Positions 22,751-32,369 are shown, counted from the first letter of the stretch. The stretch is DNA of 64,000 nt from Methylobacterium sp. 17Sr1-1 (GCF_003173775.1 NZ_CP029552.1:6221001-6285000); one strand, 5' to 3'. Made by a program: numbers and translations. The notes: generated from the letters alone by a model not told the origin.

Positions 22751-23506
22751 TTAGTCTATGATGCCCTGGCGCAGCGCCTGGGCGACGAGGTGGACGCGGT
22801 TGGCCGCCCCGAGCTTCTGGGCTGCGGTGTTCAGGTAGCTCTCGACAGTGCGATGCGACAGCGACAGGATCTCGGACGTCTCCCACCCGGTCTTGCCGGC
22901 CGCCGCCCACTTGATGCACTCGATCTCGCGCGGCGAGCATCGCGGCGCGCCCGGCCCGGCCTCGCGCCGCTTGGCGGCGGCCGAGGTAAGCGCGCGGAAG
23001 GTCAGATCGGCGTAGATTCCCAGCATGTGCAGGCCGGAGGCGGCCTGATCCGGCAGTTCGAGATGCGAGCCGCCGAACGAGACGATGCGCGTGCAGGTGA
23101 GATCCTGGATCGGGATGCAGTAGCCGTCGCGCAATCCGATCTCGGAGGCCTCGCCCATGATGATCCGGGCGAGGCGCTCGTCGCGGCCGATCGGGGCCTC
23201 GGACCAGCGGAACGGGCCGGTCATCCGCCGCGTATGGGCGACGACGGGATCGTGATGGATGTAGCCCTGCTCGCCGTAGCGATCCGACCATTGCTCCGGC
23301 CACCGCGCCAGCATGAGCCGGTCCTGCAGCATGTCGCGCGATTTCAACGGCGCTTCGGCGATGACGAACGTGTTGTATCCAAAAATATTCGCGGACTTGT
23401 CAAGTATGGAGTATATCTGATCGGCGCAGTTGCTTTGCTTGATCTCGGATATCAGATCGAAGCTGATCTGCGTAAAATTTGTCATGGCTCCGGGCGCCTT
23501 GATCAT
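22751..23506 (-). CDS. luxR: LuxR-family transcriptional regulator with autoinducer-binding domain
   Basis: 251 residues. The N-terminal autoinducer-binding domain covers about 12-170 and has the expected aromatic/acid set (ARWPEQWSDRYGEQGYIHHD, with WSDRY and the DPV motif). The C-terminal GerE/LuxR HTH is about 185-248 (CSPREIECIKWAAAGKTGWE, then SHRTVESYLNTAAQKLGAANR). A second start (MTNFTQI at 23485) is possible. The N-terminal 40 codons are AT-richer than the rest. It lies directly upstream of luxI and probably controls it as an acyl-HSL-dependent activator. The divergent XRE gene starts 88 bases away. Confidence 0.92.
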   Translation of the reverse strand: MIKAPGAMTNFTQISFDLISEIKQSNCADQIYSILDKSANIFGYNTFVIAEAPLKSRDMLQDRLMLARWPEQWSDRYGEQGYIHHDPVVAHTRRMTGPFRWSEAPIGRDERLARIIMGEASEIGLRDGYCIPIQDLTCTRIVSFGGSHLELPDQAASGLHMLGIYADLTFRALTSAAAKRREAGPGAPRCSPREIECIKWAAAGKTGWETSEILSLSHRTVESYLNTAAQKLGAANRVHLVAQALRQGIID

Positions 23507-23525
23507 GGTCGGTTAGGAAAATATG

Positions 23526-23549
23526 GTATGGGCGCGCGTTGCGCCATAC
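23526..23549. promoter_or_regulatory. Imperfect palindrome between luxR and the divergent XRE gene, possible operator
   Basis: GTATGGGCGC faces GCGCCATAC with a five-base centre and one unpaired G. It lies in the 88-base divergent region, 20 bases from the luxR start. Such placement would let one protein control both genes. It does not match a classical 20-bp lux box closely. Confidence 0.4.
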
Positions 23550-23594
23550 TTTATCGATCGACCGATCTGAGAATGTTCATACGGGGCGAGACAG

Positions 23595-24011
23595 TTGATC
23601 GAAGAAAATATATATTTTGACGATCTCGCAACGAAGCGTGCGGTCGGCCAAAAGATTCGAGAATTCCGTCTGAGCCGGGGCGTCTCGCGACTGAAATTGG
23701 GCATCCTGATCGGCGTATCCGATCACCAGATCATGAAATATGAGCTGGGACAAGACAATGTGAGCGCCAGCATATTGTGGAAAATCTGTTCTGTCCTGCG
23801 GTGTCCGGTCGATTCGTTCTTCATCCTGCCGGAAGCCGGCCCGATCGGGAGTGAGCCCATGGGACACGACGCGGCTTGCCTCGACGACCAGGCCGTCCTG
23901 GCGGCGTTCCGGCGGATCACCCCTCCGGAGGTCCGGCAGCGCGTGGCGCGCCTGATCCTGACGCTCGCGGCACAGGGCGCGGATGCGGAGGCCGACAGGT
24001 CCGAGGCGTGA
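23595..24011 (+). CDS. XRE-family (Cro/CI-like) transcriptional regulator
   Basis: 138 residues starting at TTG 23595 with GGGGCGAG upstream; no better in-frame start precedes the HTH. The helix-turn-helix is about 17-70 (VGQKIREFRLSRGVSRLKLG, then GVSDHQIMKYELGQDNVSAS). The second half (about 95-135) is a helical C-terminal domain, RITPPEVRQRVARLILTLAA, as in short regulators used in quorum-sensing or prophage loci. It is divergent from luxR. The 5' region is AT-richer. It may regulate the luxR/luxI pair, which is inference from orientation. Confidence 0.85.
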   Translation: MIEENIYFDDLATKRAVGQKIREFRLSRGVSRLKLGILIGVSDHQIMKYELGQDNVSASILWKICSVLRCPVDSFFILPEAGPIGSEPMGHDAACLDDQAVLAAFRRITPPEVRQRVARLILTLAAQGADAEADRSEA

Positions 24012-24241
24012 GGCCCCCGGGCCGGGATCGGTCCGGATGCACACCGCGGCTTTACGCCGACCGGTCCGATGCGGCGCATCCCCGATGGATGAGGCGCTCG
24101 TTGCCGCACTGCAACATAGCGCCGCGGTATTCGACCTTGGTCCAAGACTGGCACGCGAATCGCTCCGCTCGGCCCGGCGCGCGCATCCGTCCGGCCCGGA
24201 CCTGCGCCCGATCCGCATCGCGAGCGGCCGATGGAGGTGGC

Positions 24242-24487
24242 ATGGCGGATTTTCTCACCGTCGCCCTGGTCTGCGCCAGCGCCCTGGCGGCGCCGGATTG
24301 CTCCCGCGAGACGGCGCTCGACGTGGCGGTCGCCCCGGCGCCGACGCCGCTCACCTGCCTGATGCAGGGCGAGACCCTGGCGGCGCAGAGCGGCCTCCTG
24401 CGCGGGCGCGAGACCTACCTCAAGGTCGCCTGCGAGCGCCGCCGCACCGCCGCGCTCCGCCCCGGGGCGGAGACCGAGGCCCGGTAA
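24242..24487 (+). CDS. 81-residue hypothetical protein with a hydrophobic N-terminus
   Basis: ATG 24242 has a strong GGAGGTGGC site. The product reads MADFLTVALVCASALAAPDC with two cysteines, then DVAVAPAPTPLTCLMQGETL and ETYLKVACERRR. Four cysteines in all could form two disulfides. The first 15 residues are mildly hydrophobic and might serve as an export signal. This small protein type recurs in Methylobacterium genomes, usually without a known role. The longer frame upstream (23876) is not supported. Confidence 0.7.
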   Translation: MADFLTVALVCASALAAPDCSRETALDVAVAPAPTPLTCLMQGETLAAQSGLLRGRETYLKVACERRRTAALRPGAETEAR

Positions 24488-24640
24488 CGGCCCGGCCGCG
24501 CCGGCCTCTTTTGGGGATGGATGGACCGGCTGCGCCGGTCTATGGCGTCGCTTCCGTTGCGCCGGCGCCCGCGCGGGCCCACCTGCCCGGGAGGTGGCGC
24601 CCGCACCGTGCGCCTGAAACAGGAGCGTCGCCCCCGCCCC

Positions 24641-25264
24641 ATGCAGATCGAAGCCGTTCCGCCGCAGGCCCACCTGCCGCCCCTCGCCAAGCTCGCCCTG
24701 GAGCTCGGCCCCCTCGGGGTGTTCTTCTTCGGCAACGCCTATGCCGACCGGTTCGGCTTCGCCGCCGACCAGCGCCTGTTCGTGGCGACCGGGCTGTTCA
24801 TCGTCGCCACGCTGCTGGCGCTCGCGGTGCATTACGTCTGGGTGCGGCGGCTGCCGATCATGCCGCTCGTCTCCGGCGTCGTGGTGGTGGTGTTCGGCGG
24901 CCTCACCCTGCTCCTGCGCGACGAATTGTTCATCAAGCTCAAGCCCACCATCGTCAACAGCCTGTTCGGCGCGGTGCTGCTCGGCGGCCTCGCCTTCGGA
25001 CGGCCGCTTTTGGCCCTCGTGCTCGACAGCGTGTTCGACCTCACCCAGGAGGGCTGGCGCAAGCTCACCTTCCGCTGGGGCCTCTTTTTCTTCTTTCTCG
25101 CAGCCGTGAACGAGGTGGTGTGGCGCACCCAGACCACGGATTTCTGGGTCAGCTTCAAGGTGTTCGGCATCATGCCGCTCACCCTCGCCTTCGCGCTGGC
25201 CCAGACCCCGCTGCTGCTGCGCCACGAGCGCAAGAAGGACGGGAGCCGGTCCGACCAGGGCTGA
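24641..25264 (+). CDS. yciB: Septation protein A / inner membrane-spanning protein YciB
   Basis: 207 residues from ATG 24641 (GAGCGTCG region upstream). The family pattern is plain: [18 protein letters not shown] near the N-terminus, several membrane helices (about 22-40, 48-66, 75-90, 97-118, 143-160, 172-190), and the conserved [19 protein letters not shown] and [19 protein letters not shown] motifs. YciB is an inner-membrane protein linked to cell-envelope synthesis and division. A T-run (25270-25277) follows the stop. In alphaproteobacteria it is often near ftsY or ccm genes, which are not seen here. Confidence 0.92.
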   Translation: MQIEAVPPQAHLPPLAKLALELGPLGVFFFGNAYADRFGFAADQRLFVATGLFIVATLLALAVHYVWVRRLPIMPLVSGVVVVVFGGLTLLLRDELFIKLKPTIVNSLFGAVLLGGLAFGRPLLALVLDSVFDLTQEGWRKLTFRWGLFFFFLAAVNEVVWRTQTTDFWVSFKVFGIMPLTLAFALAQTPLLLRHERKKDGSRSDQG

Positions 25265-25403
25265 GCGTTTTTTTTACGAGACTCCCGATCGGCGTCGTCG
25301 CCCGCTCCGGCGGCGGCTGTGCGGCGGGAGTTTCGCGACGAGCATGCACGGGACGCGGTGCCGCAGCCGGAACGCGGGCGGGACTTCGACGATTCACCCC
25401 GTC

Positions 25404-26198
25404 ATGAGCCCCGCATCGCAAGACCTGACGAGACAAGACTTGCCGAGATCAGATCTCGCGAGACACGATCTCGCCGGAACCGATCTCACGGAGAAGGCCC
25501 TCGCCATCCACCGCCGGCTGTGCGGGGTCTATGGCTGCCCGATCCCCTACTTCCACGACCTCGACCCGGTGAGCGAGCTGATCTCCTCGCTCCTGTCGCA
25601 CCGCACCCGCAACGCGGAATCGGGCCGCGCCTTCAAGGCCCTGCGGGCGCGGTTCAACGAGTGGGACTCCCTCGTCGCGGCGCCGACCGAGGAGGTGCAG
25701 GCGCTCATCGCCGGCGTGACCTGGCCGGAGCTGAAGGCGCCGCGGATCCAGGCGGTCTTGCGCGCGGTGCAAGAGCGCGCCGGCGGGCTCGATCTCGGCT
25801 TCCTGCGCGACATGCCGGTGCCGGCGGCCCGCGCCTGGCTCGAGGCGATCCCCGGCATCGGCCCGAAGACCAGCGCCGCGGTCCTGTCGTTCAGCGCCCT
25901 GCGGATGCCGGCGCTCCCGGTCGACAGCCACCACCATCGCGTGGCGCAGCGGATCGGGCTCATCGGGCCGAAGGTCGATGTCGGGCCCGCCCACGCGATC
26001 CTGCGCGCACAGCTGCCGGCCGACTGGGACGCGCAGACGCTCTATGACAACCACGAGATCCTGATGCTGCACGGCCAGCGGTGCTGCTTCCACCGCAACC
26101 CGGCCTGCGGGCGATGCGCGGTGCTCGATCTCTGCCCCACCGGACAGGCCCGGACGGAGGCCCGCGCCCCACGCGACACGGCCGCGCTGCACCCCTGA
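25404..26198 (+). CDS. nth: Endonuclease III-like DNA glycosylase with an N-terminal pentapeptide-like repeat
   Basis: 264 residues from ATG 25404. The HhH-GPD core has the hairpin [12 protein letters not shown] with the catalytic-type lysine, followed by [20 protein letters not shown] with the conserved aspartate in VDSHHHR. The 4Fe-4S loop C-x6-C-x2-C-x5-C is intact ([17 protein letters not shown]). This is a base-excision-repair glycosylase/AP lyase or a close relative. Residues 5-29 are five exact-length units of xxDLx ([25 protein letters not shown]), unusual for this family. The gene lies 38 bases upstream of the region leading to trpS. Confidence 0.88.
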   Translation: MSPASQDLTRQDLPRSDLARHDLAGTDLTEKALAIHRRLCGVYGCPIPYFHDLDPVSELISSLLSHRTRNAESGRAFKALRARFNEWDSLVAAPTEEVQALIAGVTWPELKAPRIQAVLRAVQERAGGLDLGFLRDMPVPAARAWLEAIPGIGPKTSAAVLSFSALRMPALPVDSHHHRVAQRIGLIGPKVDVGPAHAILRAQLPADWDAQTLYDNHEILMLHGQRCCFHRNPACGRCAVLDLCPTGQARTEARAPRDTAALHP

Positions 26199-26304
26199 TC
26201 CAGCGCGCTTGACCCCCCTCCCGGAACGGTCCAGAACGCCGCGCCCGCGGGATTGTGACAGCCCTCGGCCAAGGGACGGCTTGACCCAAGGGACGACGAT
26301 CACG

Positions 26305-27345
26305 ATGCCCGCGTTCAAGGAACTGGTCTTCTCCGGCGTCCAGCCGACCGGAAACCTGCACCTCGGCAATTATCTCGGCGCGATCAAGCGCTTCGTCGCC
26401 ATGCAGGCGCAATTCGACTGCCTGTACTGCGTCGTCGACCTGCACGCGATCACGGTCTGGCAGGACCCGGGCGAGCTGACGCGGCAGATCCGCGAGGTCA
26501 CCGCGGCGTTCCTGGCGGCGGGCATCGATCCCTCCCGCTCGGTGGTCTTCAACCAGAGCCAGGTGCCGCAGCACGCCGAGCTCGCCTGGATCTTCAACTG
26601 CGTCGCCCGCCTCGGCTGGCTCAACCGCATGACGCAGTTCAAGGAGAAGGCCGGCAAGGACCGCGAGAACGCCAGCGTCGGCCTCTACGACTATCCCGTG
26701 CTGATGGCGGCCGACATCCTGGCCTACCGCGCCACCCACGTGCCGGTGGGCGAGGACCAGAAGCAGCACCTCGAACTGACCCGCGACATCGCCCAGAAGT
26801 TCAACAACGACTTCGCCGGCGCCATCGCCGCCCAGGGCCACGGCGAGGGGTTCTTCCCCATCACCGAGCCGCTGATCGGCGGGCCCGCCGCCCGGGTGAT
26901 GTCGTTGCGCGACGGCACCAAGAAGATGTCGAAGTCGGACCCGTCCGACTATTCGCGCATCAACCTCACCGACGATTCCGACGCCATCGCCCAGAAGGTG
27001 CGCAAGGCCAAGACCGACGCCGAGCCCCTCCCCTCCGAGATCGCCGGCCTCGAGAAGCGGCCGGAGGCCGACAACCTCGTGGGCATCTTCGCGGCGCTGA
27101 ACGACGCCAGCCGCGAGGACGTGCTGCGCGACTATGGCGGTGCCCAATTCTCGGCCTTCAAGGGGGCGCTGGTCGATCTCGCGGTGGCCAAGCTCGGGCC
27201 GATCGGCGCCGAGATGAAGCGCCTCGTCGCAGACCCGGCCCACATCGACGCGGTGCTCGCCGACGGCGCGGCGCGGGCCGAGGCCATCGCGGCGCCCAAC
27301 ATCGCCGCGGTGAAGGACATCGTCGGCTTCGTGCGCCGACGCTGA
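26305..27345 (+). CDS. trpS: Tryptophanyl-tRNA synthetase
   Basis: 346 residues from ATG 26305. It has the class I HIGH-type signature [11 protein letters not shown] near residue 16 and the KMSKS loop ([14 protein letters not shown]) near 212, plus the TrpRS motif [15 protein letters not shown] and TEPLIGG. Length matches the bacterial enzyme. It charges tRNA-Trp in the cytoplasm. A dispersed palindrome at 27405-27452 follows its stop and could also stop transcription. Confidence 0.97.
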   Translation: MPAFKELVFSGVQPTGNLHLGNYLGAIKRFVAMQAQFDCLYCVVDLHAITVWQDPGELTRQIREVTAAFLAAGIDPSRSVVFNQSQVPQHAELAWIFNCVARLGWLNRMTQFKEKAGKDRENASVGLYDYPVLMAADILAYRATHVPVGEDQKQHLELTRDIAQKFNNDFAGAIAAQGHGEGFFPITEPLIGGPAARVMSLRDGTKKMSKSDPSDYSRINLTDDSDAIAQKVRKAKTDAEPLPSEIAGLEKRPEADNLVGIFAALNDASREDVLRDYGGAQFSAFKGALVDLAVAKLGPIGAEMKRLVADPAHIDAVLADGAARAEAIAAPNIAAVKDIVGFVRRR

Positions 27346-27404
27346 CGGGCGAAGGCGCGAGCCGACCTGAAGTCTGCTTGCTTCGTCGCGACGGTCTTCA
27401 GACC

Positions 27405-27452
27405 CTCCGTGTCATTCCGGGGCCGCGCAGCGGAGCCCGGAATGACACGGAG
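27405..27452. repeat. Dispersed palindromic repeat (REP-like), copy 1
   Basis: CTCCGTGTCATTCCGGG (27405-27421) pairs perfectly with CCCGGAATGACACGGAG (27436-27452) over 17 bp around a 14-base loop GGCCGCGCAGCGGA. The same arm sequence recurs near 28903 and 54246. It could serve as a transcript 3' end for trpS. Confidence 0.85.
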
Positions 27453-27520
27453 AGTGTTGACTTCGTGGAATCCAATCAAACACGTTTCCAGAGACGATCG
27501 CGCAGCCCGCACATCGACCC

Positions 27521-28390
27521 ATGACCCAGGCACCCGCCGGCACCCGCGCCTCCCTGCCCCGCGACTTCGTCCACCTCCGGCGGGAGCCCGCGAGCGGCAT
27601 CGAGGCGGTGACGGCGCGGTTCCTCGGCCACGCCTACGACATGCATCACCACGACGAGTGGCTGGTCGGCGTGACGCAGGACGGCGTCCAGGATTTCTAC
27701 TGCCGCGGCGCGCGCCGGCAGAGTACGCCGGGGCGGGTGATCCTGATCGAGCCCGGTGAGCGCCACGACGGGCAAGCGGTCCGGGAGCCGGGCTTCCGCT
27801 ACAGCATGCTGTACCTGCCGCAGGCCTGGCTGCGCCGTCAGATGGGTGGCAGCGACGCGCGGATCGGCTTTCGCCGTACCCTCGCCGACGACCCGGCGTT
27901 CGGCGGGGCGATCGAGCGGGCCTGCCGCGCCGTGTTCGGCGCCGCTTCGCTGCTGGAGACCGACGCGGCCCTCGACGATCTCGCCGCGCATCTGCGCCGC
28001 CATCTCGACGCCGGGACCCCGAGGCCCTCGCCCGAGGACGACCCGGTGGTGGCGGAGCGGGCGATGGATTTCCTCCGCGCGCATGCGGCGGCGACCTTCG
28101 GCCTCGACGCGCTCGCGCAAGCGGCCGGCGCCGCGGACCGGTTCCAGCTCGCCCGCGCCTTCCGCAAGCGCTTCGGCACCTCGCCGCATGCCTGCCTGAT
28201 CGAGATCCGCCTGGCCCAGGCCCGGGCGCTACTGCGCGCCGGGGTGCCGCCGGCGGAAGCCGCGCTCGCGGCCGGTTTTTCCGACCAGAGCCATCTCGGC
28301 CGCCGGTTTCGTCGCGCCTACGGCCTTACCCCTGCCGTCTACCGCCGCGGGCGCACGAACGTTCCAGACGTCGCCCTCGCGCCCCTCTAG
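27521..28390 (+). CDS. AraC-family transcriptional regulator
   Basis: 289 residues from ATG 27521. The N-terminal half is a cupin-like sensor (about 20-120) with a HAYDMHHHDEWLVGV motif, typical of AraC proteins with an effector pocket. The C-terminal half has the two AraC HTH motifs (about 185-280): LDALAQAAGAADRFQLARAF, then the family signature GFSDQSHLGRRFRRAYGLTP. The partner gene DUF2000 follows 33 bases downstream, probably in one operon. Effector not predicted. Confidence 0.9.
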   Translation: MTQAPAGTRASLPRDFVHLRREPASGIEAVTARFLGHAYDMHHHDEWLVGVTQDGVQDFYCRGARRQSTPGRVILIEPGERHDGQAVREPGFRYSMLYLPQAWLRRQMGGSDARIGFRRTLADDPAFGGAIERACRAVFGAASLLETDAALDDLAAHLRRHLDAGTPRPSPEDDPVVAERAMDFLRAHAAATFGLDALAQAAGAADRFQLARAFRKRFGTSPHACLIEIRLAQARALLRAGVPPAEAALAAGFSDQSHLGRRFRRAYGLTPAVYRRGRTNVPDVALAPL

Positions 28391-28423
28391 CCCTGCGGTC
28401 CAGCACCCGCAGGGAGATCCCCG

Positions 28424-28831
28424 ATGTTCGACACCAAGGTGGCCGTCCTGGTCCGCGACGACCTCGCCGTGTGGCAGAAGCTGAACGTCACCGCCTTTCT
28501 GGCGACCGGCATCGCCGGCGCCGTGCCCGACGCGATGGGCGAGCCCTATCGCGATGCGGCCGGTCGCCAGCACGCCCGGCTGCTGGGCCAGCCGATGCTG
28601 ATCTTCGCCGCCTCCGCGGAGGTGCTGCAGCGGGCTTGGCAGCAGGCGATCCAGCGCGACCTCACCCGCAGCGCCTATGTCCGGGCGATGTTCGAGACCG
28701 GACACGACGCGGCCAACCGCGCGGTCTTCGCAGCCGAGCCCGCCGACGCGCCGGACCTCGTCGGCCTCGCGCTTCACGGTCCGAAGAAGGACATCGACAA
28801 GGCCACCAAGGGCGCCGCGCTGCATCCGTGA
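28424..28831 (+). CDS. DUF2000 family protein
   Basis: 135 residues. The family features are FDTKVAVLVRDDLAVWQKLN at the start, FLATGIAGAVPDAMGEPYRD, and the C-terminal LVGLALHGPKKDIDKATKGA. DUF2000 proteins have a peptidyl-tRNA-hydrolase-like fold and unknown role. The gene is next to an AraC regulator, so it may be a regulated metabolic accessory. A palindromic repeat element begins 72 bases downstream. Confidence 0.85.
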   Translation: MFDTKVAVLVRDDLAVWQKLNVTAFLATGIAGAVPDAMGEPYRDAAGRQHARLLGQPMLIFAASAEVLQRAWQQAIQRDLTRSAYVRAMFETGHDAANRAVFAAEPADAPDLVGLALHGPKKDIDKATKGAALHP

Positions 28832-28902
28832 CCGTCATTCCTCGATAGCGCGGAGGGCCGACGGCGTTGGGGAGCGCGTAGGCGGCATTCTCGCCACACC
28901 CG

Positions 28903-29053
28903 CTTCATCATTCCGGGGCCGCGCAGCGGAACCCGGGATCCATAAGCGCTGACGGTGCAGGAAGAAGCGGAACGCTGTTCGCCCCTTCCAGAATCCTCAG
29001 CGGTTATGGATCCCGGGTTCTCGCCTCCGGCGAGCCCCGGGATGACGCAGAGA
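28903..29053. repeat. Dispersed palindromic repeat, copy 2 (compound)
   Basis: Outer arms CATTCCGGGGC and GCCCCGGGATG frame inner arms ACCCGGGATCCATAAGCGCT and AGCGGTTATGGATCCCGGGT, with a GC-rich centre containing GAAGCGGAACGC. The outer arms share the TCATTCCGGGGC core with the copies at 27405 and 54239. It lies in the space between convergent DUF2000 and Lrp genes. Confidence 0.75.
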
Positions 29054-29099
29054 ACGGCAGAATCGGGGCTTGCCCGTTCGACGACCCGGCAACAGGCCG

Positions 29100-29588
29100 T
29101 CACTCCTTCAAATGATCCAACGGCAACGCCGTCGTGTACTTCACCTGGTCGAGCGCGAAGCTCGACCGGATCTTCGCCACACCCGGGATCCGGGTCAGGT
29201 GATCGACGATCAGCCGCTGGTACTGGGCCAGGTCCTCGACCACGACGCGCAGCATGTAATCAGCCTCGCCGCTCATCAGGTAGCACTCCATCACCTCCGG
29301 CCGGTGGCGGATGGCGTCTGAGAAGGCCTGGAGGGCGGCCTGGTTCTGCTTCTCCAGCGAGACGTGGACGAAGACGTTGACGTGCAGGCCGAGCGCCTGC
29401 GGGTCGGCCACCGCGACGCAGCGCCGGATGATGCCGCGCGCCTTGAGGTCGGCGACCCGGCGCCAGCACGGCGAGGTCGAGAGGCCGACCGCCTCGGCGA
29501 GGTCGCCGATGCCGATCTCGCTGTCCTGCTGCAGGTGTTCGAGGATGCGGATCGAGGCCGGGTCGAGGTCGACGGGTCTGGCCGGCAC
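29100..29588 (-). CDS. Lrp/AsnC-family transcriptional regulator
   Basis: 162 residues from GTG 29588, preceded by GGAG 7 bases upstream; an in-frame start at 29636 gives a longer form with a non-homologous leader. The DNA-binding part is DPASIRILEHLQQDSEIGIG and then LAEAVGLSTSPCWRRVADLK, with the family turn. The C-terminal RAM-type ligand domain is about 75-155 (YLMSGEADYMLRVVVEDLAQ). Regulators of this type sense amino acids. It is the last gene of a possible dctA-ROK-lrp run. Confidence 0.9.
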   Translation of the reverse strand: MPARPVDLDPASIRILEHLQQDSEIGIGDLAEAVGLSTSPCWRRVADLKARGIIRRCVAVADPQALGLHVNVFVHVSLEKQNQAALQAFSDAIRHRPEVMECYLMSGEADYMLRVVVEDLAQYQRLIVDHLTRIPGVAKIRSSFALDQVKYTTALPLDHLKE

Positions 29589-29639
29589 AACGTGTCTCCC
29601 GGAGGCGGAAAGGCGGTCGAGGAATCCGCCTAGCACGCC

Positions 29640-30563
29640 TCAGGCGGTCGGTGCATCCGGATCGTTCCACAGCCACGCCGCCCCGCGCACCCCGGAGGCA
29701 TCGCCGTGGCGGCTCTGGAGAATCGACGTGTCGAAGCCGCCGCCGAAGACGTGCGGGGCGACGCGCGCAGGAAGGGCGTCGTAGATCTCCGGAATGGTCG
29801 AGAGGCCGCCGCCCAGCACGATCACGTCCGGGTCGAGCAGGTTGACGGTCGCGGCGATGCCGCGTCCGAGCCGGTCGAGCCAGGCCGCGAAGGTCGCCTG
29901 CGCCGCAGCGTCCCCCCGGCGCATCGCCGCGACGATCGCCTCGCCGGTCATCGCCCGGTCGGTGCGGCGGGAGTGGTCGGCGGCGAGGCCCGGGCCGGAG
30001 AGCCAGGTTTCGAGGCACCCGGTCCGGCCGCAATAGCAGGCCGGGCCCGGGCGCTCGTCGTCGTGGGGGGCGGGGAGTGGGTTGTGGCCCCATTCCCCGG
30101 CGATGCGCTGGCGCCCGGACAGGGCCCGGCCCGAGAGCGCGATGCCGGAGCCGACGCCGGTGCCGAGGATCACCGCCCAGACGAGGGCATGCCCCTGCCC
30201 CGCCCCGTCGACGGCCTCGGAGACCGCGAGGCAATTGGCATCGTTCTCCAGCCGCACCGGGCGGGCGAGAACCCGTTCCAGATCCTCAGCGAGGGGCCGG
30301 CCGTTGAGCCAGGTCGAGTTGGCGTTCTTGACCCGGCCGGTCGCCGGCACCAGCGCGCCGGGGATGCCGATCCCGACGGACCCGGAGCCGCCGCCCTCCG
30401 CCTCCAGGCTCGCGACGAGGGCCGCGATGGCCCGCAGCGAGGCGTCGTAATCGCCCCGCGGGGTCGCGATCCGCCGCTCGGCCCGGACGAGGCCGTCGGG
30501 ATCGAGGGCGATCCCGGCGATCTTGGTGCCGCCGAGATCGATGCCGATGCGCAGGGCGGTCAT
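29640..30563 (-). CDS. ROK-family sugar kinase (fructokinase/N-acetylglucosamine kinase-like)
   Basis: 307 residues. The ATP-binding start IGIDLGGTKIAGIALDPDG and DANCLAVSE are present, along with the ROK zinc motif CYCGRTGCLE preceded by a histidine in EWGHNPLPAP. GCLETWLSGPG is typical of the fructokinase branch. The enzyme phosphorylates a hexose or amino sugar with ATP in the cytoplasm; the exact sugar is not certain. The gene starts 7 bases after the dctA stop, so it may be translated from the same message. Confidence 0.9.
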   Translation of the reverse strand: MTALRIGIDLGGTKIAGIALDPDGLVRAERRIATPRGDYDASLRAIAALVASLEAEGGGSGSVGIGIPGALVPATGRVKNANSTWLNGRPLAEDLERVLARPVRLENDANCLAVSEAVDGAGQGHALVWAVILGTGVGSGIALSGRALSGRQRIAGEWGHNPLPAPHDDERPGPACYCGRTGCLETWLSGPGLAADHSRRTDRAMTGEAIVAAMRRGDAAAQATFAAWLDRLGRGIAATVNLLDPDVIVLGGGLSTIPEIYDALPARVAPHVFGGGFDTSILQSRHGDASGVRGAAWLWNDPDAPTA

Positions 30564-30570
30564 CGTGCGG

Positions 30571-31917
30571 TCAGGGGGCGACCGGGACCGGCTTCTCGTC
30601 GGCGATCTCGGTGCCGATCGCCAGCGGGTTGGCCATCACCTCGCGCAGCTTGACCGGATCGAGCTCGCCCTCCCAGCGGCTGACCACCACGCAGGCGACG
30701 CCGTTGCCGACCAGGTTGGTGAGTGCCCGGCACTCCGACATGAACTTGTCGATGCCGAGGATCAGCGCCATCGCGGCGACGGGCACCGGATTGCCGGGAA
30801 TCGCCCCGAGGGTGGCCGCGAGCGTCACGAAGCCGGCGCCGGTGACGCCCGACGCCCCCTTCGAGGTCAGCATCGCGACCGCGATGATGGTGGCGTATTG
30901 CCCGAAGCTGAGGTCGGCGCCGACCGCCTGGGCCAGGAACAGCGTCGCCAGCGTCATGTAGATGTTGGTGCCGTCGAGGTTGAACGAGTAGCCGGTCGGG
31001 ATGACGAGGCCGACGACCGAATCCGAGGCGCCGAGCCGCTTCATCTTCTGCATCATGTGCGGCAGCACCGTCTCCGAGGAGGAGGTGCCGAGCACGATCA
31101 GGAGCTCGTCCTTGATGTAGGCCAGGAACTTGAGGATCGAGAAGCCGGAGAAGCGGGCGATCAGCCCGAGCACCACGAGCACGAACAGCAGGCTCGTCAG
31201 GTAGAAGGTGGCGACGAGGCCGATCAGGTTGCCGAGCTTGCCGATGCCGTACTCGCCGATCGTGTAGGCCATGGCGCCGAAGGCGCCGATCGGCGCGAGC
31301 TTCACGATCATGCCGATGATGCGGAAGAAGATCTCGCCCGCCGCCTCGATGGCGTGGATCGCCGGCTTGCCGCGCTCGCCGAGGCCCGTGATGACGACGC
31401 CGGTGAGCACCGAGATGAGCAGGATCTGCAAGAGGTCGCCGCCCGCGAAGGCGTCGAAGTAGCTCTTCGGAATGATCGCCATGATGTGGGCGACCGTCGA
31501 GTCGGCCTGCGCCTTGCTGGCGTAGCCGGCGACCGCCTTGGCGTCGAGCTTCGAGGGGTCGACGCCGAAGCCGGCGCCCGGCTGCACGATCTCGCCGACG
31601 ATGACGCCGATGAGGAGGGCCAGCGAGGACACCACCTCGAAGTAGATCAGGGCCTTCAGGCCGACGCGGCCGACCTTCTTCAGGTCGCCGATCGACGCGA
31701 TGCCGTGCACGATGGTGCAGAAGATGATCGGGGCGATCATCATCTTGATGAGCGCGATGAAGGCGTCGCCGAGCCATTTCATCGCCTTGGCAGTGTCGGG
31801 CGCGGCGTAGCCCAGCACGACGCCGAGCGCGATGGCGATCAGAACCTGGATGTAAAGGACCTTGTACCAGGGCTGCGACGAGCCCGTGGCCGTCGCGGAC
31901 GGCGTGGCGTGCTGCAT
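30571..31917 (-). CDS. dctA: C4-dicarboxylate transport protein DctA
   Basis: 448 residues, a typical length. It starts [20 protein letters not shown] and continues with [16 protein letters not shown]. It has the DAACS features of a sodium or proton symporter: [17 protein letters not shown] in the hairpin region, [19 protein letters not shown], and [13 protein letters not shown]. About eight membrane helices are expected. The protein takes up succinate, fumarate and malate, a main carbon source for these bacteria. A GGGGAGAG site lies 7 bases upstream of the ATG. Confidence 0.96.
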   Translation of the reverse strand: MQHATPSATATGSSQPWYKVLYIQVLIAIALGVVLGYAAPDTAKAMKWLGDAFIALIKMMIAPIIFCTIVHGIASIGDLKKVGRVGLKALIYFEVVSSLALLIGVIVGEIVQPGAGFGVDPSKLDAKAVAGYASKAQADSTVAHIMAIIPKSYFDAFAGGDLLQILLISVLTGVVITGLGERGKPAIHAIEAAGEIFFRIIGMIVKLAPIGAFGAMAYTIGEYGIGKLGNLIGLVATFYLTSLLFVLVVLGLIARFSGFSILKFLAYIKDELLIVLGTSSSETVLPHMMQKMKRLGASDSVVGLVIPTGYSFNLDGTNIYMTLATLFLAQAVGADLSFGQYATIIAVAMLTSKGASGVTGAGFVTLAATLGAIPGNPVPVAAMALILGIDKFMSECRALTNLVGNGVACVVVSRWEGELDPVKLREVMANPLAIGTEIADEKPVPVAP

Positions 31918-32293
31918 GTTCGTTCTCTCCCCGAGGTGCCGGCCGCCGTCTTGGGAACGGCCGTCGCGGTGCGACCTCCGCCGCGTGTCTGTCGTGTGGA
32001 ACAGGCCGAGGCCCGGACAGTGTAGGAAGTCCGTGCCGCGCGCTCCAAGTCAAAAATCAGAAAAAGCCCGTCTGCTGTCCCTGCTACGGCCCAGTTGTCT
32101 CTGCGACAGCGAGAGCCGGCCCGGTCAGGCCGCCCCTCGCCGCCCCCGCGCGGCCGGTCGACGATCGTGCGCGGGCAGGTCGGGACGTGGCGTGCCGTGC
32201 GGACGCGCCGGCGTCAAGCGGCCGACGGATTACGGGAGGCCGTTCAACCGTGCGGCCGCGCTTCCTCGCGACCTCTCGCGCTCACCGGACATG
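31918..32293. other. Upstream region of dctA; no gene seen
   Basis: About 376 bases without a credible coding frame. It probably holds the dctA promoter. I looked for a sigma-54 pair (TGGCAC-N5-TTGC) on the - strand and found only a partial match, so none is called. Confidence 0.5.
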
Positions 32294-32329
32294 AAAAATC
32301 CCGGGCTCCGCCGTGGCGGCACCCGGGAT
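32294..32329 (-). terminator. Rho-independent terminator after the CYTH gene
   Basis: On the - strand, ATCCCGGG (32329-32322) and CCCGGGAT (32305-32298) close a stem that also pairs GCCGCC and GGCGGA, followed by a run of five T. It sits about 40 bases past the stop of the gene at 32370. Confidence 0.8.
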
Positions 32330-32369
32330 CGATCGACATCGCGTCACGGTCGAGGGCGGTTCGCCGCCC

